Shown: positions 13,850-21,198 of the stretch, piece by piece
Position numbering within the stretch: position 1 is the first letter of the stretch
Layout: every line of letters starts with the position of its first letter
Assembly (NCBI RefSeq): GCF_014650775.1
Contig: NZ_BMVP01000002.1
Location: 558,001-622,000, forward strand
Origin: Streptomyces cirratus
GTDB taxonomy: Bacteria > Actinomycetota > Actinomycetes > Streptomycetales > Streptomycetaceae
Reading direction: 5' to 3'
Length of the DNA stretch: 64,000 bases
Made by a program: the position numbers and the translations under genes
Notes under the pieces: model-generated
Seen by the model: only the letters and a program-made list of their open reading frames with translations
Told to the model about the DNA's origin: nothing
The model's database searches: none

Positions 13850-16474
13850 GTGAGCGAGATACCTGCACAGGCACATCAGGCCCGCGAGCGCGGGGAGACG
13901 TGGCACGACTCCCTGTGGCACAGCAGCCCGCCTGGCTCGATATATGACTACATAAGAGTCGCCTCCTTCTCGATCGGGCCCGACGGTCTCATCGACCAGT
14001 GGAGCCTGCGTGCCGAGGAGCTCTTCGGCCTGACCGCCGCCCAGGCGGTGGGACGCGACCCGGTCGACGCCTTCATGCCGCCGGAGCTGCGGGACGGCGG
14101 TCACCGCAAAGTCGCCGAGATCCTCGACGGCGAGGAGTGGACCGGTCTCATCCCCTTCCGCATCCCCGGCGGCAACGGCGCGCACGGCGTCGCCGAGATC
14201 TACGTGATGCCCACCCGCACGGAGACGGGCCGCCGGGCCGCCCTGTGCGTCGTCGTCGACGTACGCGCGCTGCGCCGGATCGAATCCGATCTCGCCGCCT
14301 CGCAGGCCATATTCGGTCAATCTCCCTTCGGCTTCCTGTTGTTCGGTACGGATCTCACGGTGCAGCGCGCCAACCGCCGTTTCGCGACCGTCTTCGGCGG
14401 CGCCGCCGAGGAGCACCGGGGCCGCACGGTCCACGACTACCTGCCGCCGCACGAGGCCGACCGGATGGCGGACGCCCTGCGACGGGTGCTGGAGACCGGC
14501 GAGTCCGTCAACGACCTGCGGATCACCGGCGCCACCCCGCGCAGCCGGGAGGACCGCCACTGGTCGATCAACCTCTACCGGGTGCACGACGGCACCGGCA
14601 GCCCCATCGGCATCGCGGGGATCGGCATCGACGTCACCCGCCGCCACCTCGCGGCCCGTGAAGCCGCCGGGGTCCGGCGCAACCTCGCCCTCCTCAACGA
14701 GGCCGGGCACCGGATCGGCAACTCCCTCGACCTGGAGACCACCGCACGGGAACTCCTCGACGTCACCGTCCCCGGCTTCTGCGACCTGGCCGCCGTCGAC
14801 CTCTACCAGGGACTGCTGCTCGGCGACGACGACCGCCCGGCCCGGCCCCAGGGCCGGCGCCGTGAGCTGCCGGCCGTGCCCGGGCAGGGCTCCGGGCGCG
14901 CGCCGTCCGCGCCGCTGCGGCGGGTGGCCTTCGCCTCCGCGGTGTCCGACGCCCCGCTGTCGGGGCCGGGCGCGCCGGTCTCCGTGGGCGAGACCCACCG
15001 CTACCCGGCCGGGTCGTCGGGCGCCCTGGCACTGCGGACGGCCAGGCCGCGCCTGGTGGAGGGCGCCGGGAGCGACGAGATCGTGCAGTCGACGCTGGTC
15101 GTGCCGATGCTCGCCCACGACACGGTCATCGGTCTCGCCCAGTTCTCCCGTACGAAGGGCAGCGAACCGTTCGGCGAACGCGACCGGGCCGTCGCGGTGG
15201 AACTCGCCGCGCGGGCCGCGGTCTGCATCGACAACGCCCGCCTCTACCGGCGCGAGCACGAGCGGGCGCTGATCCTCCAGCGGAGCCTGCTGCCCCCCGG
15301 CGACCCCGAGGCGGCCGGCCTGGACATCGCCTGCCGCTACCTGCCCGGGAACGCGGCGACCGAGGTCGGGGGCGACTGGTTCGACGTCATCGAACTCCCC
15401 GGGCACCGCACCGCGCTGGTCGTCGGGGACGTGATGGGCCGGGGCCTGCGGGCCGCCGTCGCGATGGGCGAACTGCGCACCGCCGTACGGACGCTGGCCC
15501 TGCTGGACCTCGAACCGGCCGAGGTGCTCTCCGCCCTGGACGAGGTCGCCCGCGGCCTCGGCGCACCGGGCGGCGCACAGCAGGCCTCGCGCGCGGCGCT
15601 GCACTCGCGCGACGCCGACCGCTCGGAGGTCTACCTCGCCACCTGCGTCTACGCCGTCTACGACCCGGTGACCCGGCGCTGCACCATCGCCAACGCCGGT
15701 CACATGCCGCCGGTCCTGAGCGAACCCTCCGAGGAGGGCGCCCCGCCGCGCCCCGGACTGCTGCTGGAGGTACCGCCCGGGATGCCGCTGGGCGTGGGCG
15801 GCGAACCGTTCGAGGAGGTGGAGATCGACCTCCCGGAGGGGGCACTGCTCGCCCTGTACACCGACGGGCTCGTCGAATCGCGGGACCATCCGCTGGAAGA
15901 GGGCCTGAGCGGGCTGCGCGACGCGCTCGCCGACCCGGCGCGCCCGCTGGAGGAGGTCTGCGACCACGTGCTGAACACCCTGGAGACCCGGCACGGTGAG
16001 GACGACATCGCGTTGCTGATGGCACGGGTGCAGGGGTTGCCTGTCGACGCCGTCGGGGACTGGCAGCTGCCGCGGGAGGCCCGGTCGGTGGGGCGGGCGC
16101 GGGAACTGGCGCGGGCGAAGCTGCCGGCGTGGGGCCTGGAGGGGCTGCTGGACACCACCGAGCTGCTGGTGAGCGAGTTGGTGACCAACGCCCTGCGGTA
16201 CGGGGAGGGGGAGATCCGGCTGCGGCTGCTGCTGGACCGCACCCTGGTGTGCGAGGTGTGGGACGCGAACCTGGCGCAGCCGCGGCGGCGCCGGGCCCGC
16301 GACACCGACGAGGGCGGCCGCGGCCTCCAGCTGGTCGGGCTGCTGTCCGCCGGGTGGGGCACACGGCGGACGCACCGGGGCAAGACGGTGTGGTTCGAGC
16401 TCCCGCTGCCGGGCGCCGCGGCCGAACCGGTGAACGAACTGTCGGCGGAGCAGCTGCTCGGCATGTACGGGTGA
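13850..16474 (+). CDS. PAS-PAS-GAF-SpoIIE phosphatase with C-terminal anti-sigma-like kinase domain
   Basis: An 874-residue soluble signalling protein. Order: PAS 1 (about 35-145, IGPDGLIDQWSLRAEELFG), PAS 2 (about 150-275), GAF (about 285-460), PP2C/SpoIIE (about 465-695, opening ALILQRSLLP, with GGDWFDVIEL and VVGDVMGRG metal-site motifs and LYTDGLVESR), and HATPase_c (about 735-855, N-box SELVTNALRYG). This places a phosphatase and an opposing kinase in one chain. Targets should be STAS-domain anti-anti-sigma factors, encoded elsewhere. GTG 13850 is preceded by GGAGGGG. The input signal is unknown. Confidence 0.92.
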   Translation: MSEIPAQAHQARERGETWHDSLWHSSPPGSIYDYIRVASFSIGPDGLIDQWSLRAEELFGLTAAQAVGRDPVDAFMPPELRDGGHRKVAEILDGEEWTGLIPFRIPGGNGAHGVAEIYVMPTRTETGRRAALCVVVDVRALRRIESDLAASQAIFGQSPFGFLLFGTDLTVQRANRRFATVFGGAAEEHRGRTVHDYLPPHEADRMADALRRVLETGESVNDLRITGATPRSREDRHWSINLYRVHDGTGSPIGIAGIGIDVTRRHLAAREAAGVRRNLALLNEAGHRIGNSLDLETTARELLDVTVPGFCDLAAVDLYQGLLLGDDDRPARPQGRRRELPAVPGQGSGRAPSAPLRRVAFASAVSDAPLSGPGAPVSVGETHRYPAGSSGALALRTARPRLVEGAGSDEIVQSTLVVPMLAHDTVIGLAQFSRTKGSEPFGERDRAVAVELAARAAVCIDNARLYRREHERALILQRSLLPPGDPEAAGLDIACRYLPGNAATEVGGDWFDVIELPGHRTALVVGDVMGRGLRAAVAMGELRTAVRTLALLDLEPAEVLSALDEVARGLGAPGGAQQASRAALHSRDADRSEVYLATCVYAVYDPVTRRCTIANAGHMPPVLSEPSEEGAPPRPGLLLEVPPGMPLGVGGEPFEEVEIDLPEGALLALYTDGLVESRDHPLEEGLSGLRDALADPARPLEEVCDHVLNTLETRHGEDDIALLMARVQGLPVDAVGDWQLPREARSVGRARELARAKLPAWGLEGLLDTTELLVSELVTNALRYGEGEIRLRLLLDRTLVCEVWDANLAQPRRRRARDTDEGGRGLQLVGLLSAGWGTRRTHRGKTVWFELPLPGAAAEPVNELSAEQLLGMYG

Positions 16475-16518
16475 CCGGCGACCTCTCCCCGCGCCCGTTC
16501 AGGGCAGCGCGACCGCCG

Positions 16519-16882
16519 TCAGCTGCGGCAGCGCCGGGACGGGACGACGCTGTCGCCCGCCAGGACCGCGTCCATCGGCGCCGCCCCGGTCCCCGGGCGC
16601 TCCCACCGCCACTGCGGGACGCCGGTGAGCACGTCGAGCCCGGCGAGGAACGGCGGCGCGTCCGGCTCCGCCGGCACCCGCGGCGGGGGCGGCGGATCCC
16701 CGATGTGCCGGAGCATCAGTGCCCAGGGACCCTCGCCGTCGCCGGTCCCGGTGCCGAACGGGGGCGCCCCGCCGAGCAGTGCGTAGCACGACGGACCGCG
16801 CGTACGCGACGGACAGCGCCCAGGTCCTCGCCGAGAGCAGCTCCACCACGATGAACAGCCGCCCGTCCTGCTGCCCCACGTG
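16519..16882 (-). pseudogene. Probable remnant of a Ser/Thr protein kinase gene
   Basis: Two frames on the minus strand carry kinase-like pieces. At about 16880-16802 one frame reads DGRLFIVVELL, like the hinge of a Hanks-type kinase, then TWALSVAYA, like the helix-F VWALGVALYALL segment. At 16788-16519 another frame continues CYALLGGAPPFG and ends LAGLDVLTGVPQWRWERPG, like a PQQ-repeat tail. The catalytic loop HRD and the DFG are missing, so an internal deletion plus a frameshift between 16789 and 16801 would be needed. No intact gene is visible in 16475-16983. Confidence 0.45.
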
Positions 16883-16983
16883 TCCGCCAGTCGATCCCCC
16901 GCCCGCACCGCACGTGCCCCCTGACTCACGTCGATGACGTTCCCCAGGGGGCACCGTGTCCTGCGAAGTGAACAGCCGGGGTG

Positions 16984-17757
16984 CTATGGCTGCGAGCGCC
17001 TGCGGATCTTGTTCCCCAGCCACACCAGCGGGTCGTACTTGCGGTCCACCGCCCGCTCCTTCAACGGGATCAGCGCGTTGTCGGTGATCTTGATCCCCTC
17101 CGGGCAGACCTCCGTACAGCACTTGGTGATGTTGCAGTAGCCCAGCCCGTGTTGCTCCTGGGCCGTGCGCTTGCGGTCCAGGCCCTCCCCGGCGGCCGCG
17201 TCGAGCGGATGCATGTCCAGCTCGGCGACCCGCATCAGGAACCGCGGACCGGCGAAGGCACTCTTGTTCTCCTCGTGGTCACGCACCACGTGGCAGGTGT
17301 CCTGGCACAGGAAGCACTCGATGCACTTGCGGAACTCCTGCGAGCGCTCCACGTCCACCTGCTGCATCCGGTACGCGCCCGCGGCCACCCCGGGCGGCGG
17401 CACGAAGGCCGGCACCTCCCGTGCCTTGGAGTAGTTGAAGGACACGTCCGTCACCAGGTCGCGGATCACCGGGAAGGCCCGCAGCGGGGTCACGGTGATG
17501 GTCTCCTCCCGCGAGAAGGTGGACATGCGGGTCATGCACATCAGCCGCGGCCGGCCGTTGACCTCCGCGCTGCACGAGCCGCACTTGCCCGCCTTGCAGT
17601 TCCAGCGGACGGCGAGGTCCGAGGCCTGCGTGGCCTGCAAGCGGTGGACGATGTCCAGCACCACCTCGCCGTCGTTCACCTCGACGGTGAAGTCCCGCAG
17701 CCCACCGCCCTCCGCGTCGCCCCGCCAGATCCGGAAGCGGGCGTCGTAGGTAGTCAC
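16984..17757 (-). CDS. sdhB: Succinate dehydrogenase iron-sulfur subunit
   Basis: A 257-residue subunit carrying three clusters. An N-terminal ferredoxin domain holds the 2Fe-2S ligands (CKAGKCGSCSAEVNG and a later C in LMC). A C-terminal domain holds the 4Fe-4S and 3Fe-4S ligands (CIECFLCQDTC and CCTEVCPEGI). It passes electrons from the flavoprotein SdhA to quinone. Its GTG start overlaps the sdhA stop (GTGA at 17754-17757). It is the last gene of sdhC-sdhA-sdhB. The C-terminus ends in a basic RRRSQP. Confidence 0.95.
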   Translation of the reverse strand: MTTYDARFRIWRGDAEGGGLRDFTVEVNDGEVVLDIVHRLQATQASDLAVRWNCKAGKCGSCSAEVNGRPRLMCMTRMSTFSREETITVTPLRAFPVIRDLVTDVSFNYSKAREVPAFVPPPGVAAGAYRMQQVDVERSQEFRKCIECFLCQDTCHVVRDHEENKSAFAGPRFLMRVAELDMHPLDAAAGEGLDRKRTAQEQHGLGYCNITKCCTEVCPEGIKITDNALIPLKERAVDRKYDPLVWLGNKIRRRSQP

Positions 17758-19658
17758 TCGTAGAGCTCCTCTTCGGCGAGGTACTTGGCCAGCTCGTCCT
17801 TCTCGAAGAGGGCGAGCAGGTCAGGGCGGATGGGTTCGGTACGGGTCCGCTCCAGGCGGATCCGGTCCGCGTCCGGGCCGTCGGCGGGCGCGGGTTCCAG
17901 GAGCCGGCACAGCAGGTTCACCGGCCGCCAGTCCCGCTCCATCGACGGGCAGTCCTCGCGGGTGTGCCCGCCCCTGCTCTCCGTGCGCTCCAGGGCGGCC
18001 CGCGCCACGCACTCGCTGACCAGCAGCATGTTCCGCAGGTCCAGTGCCAGGTGCCAGCCCGGGTTGAACTGGCGGTGGCCCTCGACCCCGGCGCGAGCGG
18101 CCCGCGCCCGCAGCCCGCGCAGCCGCTCCAGCGCCTCGGCCATCTCGCCCTCGCGGCGGATGATGCCGACCAGGTCGTTCATCGTCGTCTGGAGCTCCTG
18201 GTGGAGCGTGTACGGGTTCTCGGCGCCATCGTCGGCGTGGAAGGGGGCCAGCGCCTCGGCGGCCGCCGCGTCGACCTCCGCCTGGGACACGGCCGGGGGC
18301 GCGGCCAGGGCGGAGGCGTACTGCGCCGCGTGCAGCCCGGCCCGCCGGCCGAACACCAGCAGGTCGGAGAGGGAGTTGCCGCCGAGCCGGTTCGAGCCGT
18401 GCATGCCGCCCGCGACCTCACCCGCGGCGAACAGCCCCGGAACGCCCACGGTGGCGGCGGTGTCCGACTCGACGGCGATCCCGCCCATCACGTAGTGGCA
18501 GGTCGGGCCGACCTCCATCGCCTCGGCGGTGATGTCCACGTCCGCCAGCTCCTTGAACTGGTGGTACATCGAGGGCAGCCGCCGCTTGATGGTCTCGGCG
18601 GACATCCGCGTGGACACGTCCAGGAACACCCCGCCGTGCGGTGACCCGCGCCCGGCCTTGACCTCGGAGTTGATGGCCCGCGCCACCTCGTCGCGCGGCA
18701 GCAGCTCGGGCGGGCGCCGGTTGTTGTCCGGGTCCTCGTACCAGCGGTCGCCCTCGTCCTCGCTCTGCGCGTACTTCTCCTTGAAGACGTCCGGGACGTA
18801 GTCGAACATGAACCGCTTGCCCTCGCTGTTGCGCAGCACCCCGCCGTCGCCGCGCACCGACTCGGTGACGAGGATGCCCTTCACCGAGGGCGGCCAGACC
18901 ATTCCGGTCGGGTGGAACTGCACGAACTCCATGTTCAGCAGCGGCGCCCCGGCGAGCAGGGCCAGCGCGTGGCCGTCGCCGGTGTACTCCCAGGAGTTGG
19001 AGGTCGTCTTGAACGACTTGCCGATCCCGCCCGTGGCCAGCACCACCGCCGGTGCCTCCAGTACGAAGAACCGGCCCGTCTCGCGCTCGTAGCAGAAGGC
19101 CCCCGAGACCTTCTCCCCGTCCTTCAAGACCCTGGTGACCGTGCACTCCTGGAAGACCTTGAGCCGGGCCTCGTAGTCCCCGTACTCCTTGAAGTCCTGC
19201 TGCTGGAGCGCCACGATCTTCTGCTGGAGGGTGCGGATCAGCTCCAGGCCGGTCCGGTCCCCGACGTGGGCGAGGCGCGGGTACTCGTGGCCGCCGAAGT
19301 TGCGCTGCGAGATCTTCCCGTCCGGCGTCCGGTCGAACAGGGCGCCCCAGGTCTCCAGCTCCCAGACCCGGTCGGGCGCCTCCTTCGCGTGCAGTTCCGC
19401 CATGCGCCACTGGTTGAGGAACTTGCCGCCGCGCATGGTGTCGCGGAAGTGCACCTGCCAGTTGTCGCCCTCGTTGACGTTGCCCATGGAGGCGGCGATC
19501 CCGCCCTCCGCCATGACCGTGTGGGCCTTGCCGAAGAGGGACTTGCAGATCACGGCCGTACGGGCGCCGCGTTCCCGGGCCTCGATCGCGGCCCGCAGCC
19601 CGGCGCCGCCCGCGCCGACCACGACCACGTCCCACTGCTGCCGGTCGACTTGAGCCAT
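17754..19658 (-). CDS. sdhA: Succinate dehydrogenase/fumarate reductase flavoprotein subunit
   Basis: A 634-residue flavoprotein. The FAD dinucleotide-binding motif VVVVGAGGAGLRAAIEA is at the N-terminus. HTVMAEGGIAASMGN holds the region of the FAD-linking His, and VQFHPTGM and a later HGSNRLGGNSLSDLL complete the active site. It oxidises succinate to fumarate at the inner face of the membrane. ATG 19656-19658 is 1 bp after the sdhC stop. The gene size and three-gene layout resemble the Sdh1 type of mycobacteria rather than the four-gene sdhCDAB. Confidence 0.95.
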   Translation of the reverse strand: MAQVDRQQWDVVVVGAGGAGLRAAIEARERGARTAVICKSLFGKAHTVMAEGGIAASMGNVNEGDNWQVHFRDTMRGGKFLNQWRMAELHAKEAPDRVWELETWGALFDRTPDGKISQRNFGGHEYPRLAHVGDRTGLELIRTLQQKIVALQQQDFKEYGDYEARLKVFQECTVTRVLKDGEKVSGAFCYERETGRFFVLEAPAVVLATGGIGKSFKTTSNSWEYTGDGHALALLAGAPLLNMEFVQFHPTGMVWPPSVKGILVTESVRGDGGVLRNSEGKRFMFDYVPDVFKEKYAQSEDEGDRWYEDPDNNRRPPELLPRDEVARAINSEVKAGRGSPHGGVFLDVSTRMSAETIKRRLPSMYHQFKELADVDITAEAMEVGPTCHYVMGGIAVESDTAATVGVPGLFAAGEVAGGMHGSNRLGGNSLSDLLVFGRRAGLHAAQYASALAAPPAVSQAEVDAAAAEALAPFHADDGAENPYTLHQELQTTMNDLVGIIRREGEMAEALERLRGLRARAARAGVEGHRQFNPGWHLALDLRNMLLVSECVARAALERTESRGGHTREDCPSMERDWRPVNLLCRLLEPAPADGPDADRIRLERTRTEPIRPDLLALFEKDELAKYLAEEELYE

Positions 19659-19659
19659 G

Positions 19660-20496
19660 TCAGAAGATCCTCGGGTCGGTGAAGGCGCCGCTGGCCACCA
19701 GGTAGACGTACAGGTCGCACAGGGCAACGCTGATCAGCGAGGCCCACGCCAGCTGCATGTGGCGGGCGTTCAGCCGGCTCACCCAGCCCCACAGCCGGTA
19801 GCGGACGGGGTGCTCGGAGAAGTGTTTGAGGCGGCCGCCGATGATGTGCCGGCAAGAGTGGCAGGAGAGCGTGTACGCCCAGATCAGCACGATGTTGACG
19901 AGGAACACCAGCGTGCCGAGGCCCATGTGGCCCCACTCGTAGCGGTCGTTGCGGAAGGCCAGCACGGTGTCGTACGTGAGGATGCCCGCGACCGGCAGCG
20001 CCGCGTAGAAGAAGTACCGGTGCAGGTTCTGCAGGACCAGCGGGAAACGGGTCTCGCCCGTGTACGCGGTGTGCGGCTCGGCGACGGCGCAGGCGGGCGG
20101 CGAGGCCCAGAAGCCCCGGTAGTAGGCCTTGCGGTAGTAGTAGCAGGTCAGCCGGAAGCCGAGCGGGAAGATCAGGATCAGCAGGGCGGGGGACAGGCCC
20201 CACCAGCTGCCGAACACGTCCAGGTTGGGCCCGCCGCGCATCTCCTTGCAGTTCTCCGCCAGGCAGGGGGAGTAGAAGGGCGAGACGTAGGGGGCCGCGT
20301 AGTAGTCGGCGTTCGCGAACGCCCGCCAGGTCGAGTACGCGATGAAGGCGAGCAGTCCGGCGGCGGTGCCGGCGGGCGAGAGCCACCACCGGTCGGTCCG
20401 CAGGTGACGGGCCGCGATCGCGGCCCGCGAGGGTCCGTGGACGCCGCCGGCCCGCGGGGGCCGGTGGGATGGGGGCAAGTCCGTGCCTGTGGCCAA
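19660..20496 (-). CDS. sdhC: Succinate dehydrogenase cytochrome b/membrane anchor subunit
   Basis: A 278-residue membrane protein with about five helices (AAGLLAFIAYSTWRAF, LSPALLILIFPLGFRLTCYY, YFFYAALPVAGILTYDTVLA, LGTLVFLVNIVLIWAYTL, LAWASLISVALCDLYVYLVA). Histidines near the helices (HRYFF, HSCRHIIGG) can bind haem. One large anchor replaces the usual SdhC/SdhD pair, as in Sdh1-type complexes. The start is TTG 20494-20496 with GGAG 7 nt upstream; no ATG or GTG fits. It heads the sdh operon. Confidence 0.88.
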   Translation of the reverse strand: MATGTDLPPSHRPPRAGGVHGPSRAAIAARHLRTDRWWLSPAGTAAGLLAFIAYSTWRAFANADYYAAPYVSPFYSPCLAENCKEMRGGPNLDVFGSWWGLSPALLILIFPLGFRLTCYYYRKAYYRGFWASPPACAVAEPHTAYTGETRFPLVLQNLHRYFFYAALPVAGILTYDTVLAFRNDRYEWGHMGLGTLVFLVNIVLIWAYTLSCHSCRHIIGGRLKHFSEHPVRYRLWGWVSRLNARHMQLAWASLISVALCDLYVYLVASGAFTDPRIF

Positions 20497-20534
20497 GGGG
20501 GACTCCGGGTGGAGTGATGAGGGGTGGCCCAGGA

Positions 20535-20564
20535 GACCCGGCCGCGCGCTGCGCCGGCCGGGTC
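20535..20564 (-). terminator. Stem-loop between the 73-residue protein gene and sdhC
   Basis: GACCCGGCCG (20535-20544) and CGGCCGGGTC (20555-20564) are perfect 10-bp arms with a 10-nt loop. It lies 36 bp after the stop of the 73-residue protein gene and 38 bp before sdhC, so it can terminate the former or shape the sdh leader. Confidence 0.6.
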
Positions 20565-20599
20565 AGATGGGGTGAGGATGTGCGGGGGAGTATGCCGGG

Positions 20600-20821
20600 T
20601 CAGGGGGCCCGGCGGTCGCGGGCGCCGAGGCCCTCGTCGTCGGAATCCGTCCACAGCGAGCTGTCGTACGGGGTGTCCGGGACGGTCACCATGCCCTCCC
20701 GGCCGACGGGCCCGGAGGCGGCCGGGCCCTGGCGGGCGACGTCGCGCTCCAGCCGCTCGACCGAGCGGACCAGCTCGTTCAGATTCCGTCGTACGGCGGT
20801 CAGATCGTCTTGCAGGGACAT
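20600..20821 (-). CDS. Small conserved hypothetical protein with coiled coil
   Basis: A 73-residue protein starting MSLQDDLTAVRRNLNELVRS. The first half is a heptad-patterned helix (LxxVRRNLxxLVxxVERLERDV), probably a short coiled coil. The second half is disordered and acidic (SSLWTDSDDEG). I do not know its function. It lies just upstream of sdhC on the same strand, 103 bp away, separated by a stem-loop. ATG 20819-20821 is the only sensible start. Confidence 0.65.
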   Translation of the reverse strand: MSLQDDLTAVRRNLNELVRSVERLERDVARQGPAASGPVGREGMVTVPDTPYDSSLWTDSDDEGLGARDRRAP

Positions 20822-21198
20822 GAGGTGCCCTCACTTCCGCGCGTGCGGTGGCAATGCTCCTGGGCGCCTGCGAGTGTCGCTCTTCCCTTCCCCCGTTGTG
20901 AAGGGACGTGCAGCGATTGCGGGCGCACAGGCGCGATATGTGCGCCCCTCCCTGCCCCCATTCTCATCCCTCGAACGGGGGAACGCTCCTTTGGCTTTCG
21001 GTGGCTTCACCCCCCTGTCGCAAGCCGCATTGGTCCGCACGGGTGGGGTTCGCGGCGTGGCGCGGTTCCCCTCCGGGGCACCCGGAGTGCCGTCGATTTC
21101 AGTGGGTTTCGCACGCAGTGTGATCAGCTCCATATACCGCCAAATTGATCAAGCTCCACGCTCAGGCTCACCCACGCCCCGCCCCGGAGGTACCACCC
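20822..21198. other. Divergent intergenic region, 377 bp
   Basis: This gap separates the minus-strand 73-residue protein gene from the plus-strand lipoprotein gene. It contains no convincing coding sequence. The part nearest the lipoprotein gene is relatively AT-rich (around 21120-21160, with ATATACCGCC and the palindrome TTGATCAA), which suits a promoter, but I could not place a confident -35/-10 pair. Confidence 0.5.

Noticed and set aside
13808-16375. A long open frame on the minus strand opposite the SpoIIE-type phosphatase
   Set aside because: It reads as Arg/Pro/Gly/Val-rich low complexity with no domain, and it is the expected antisense shadow of a GC-rich gene with strong third-position bias.
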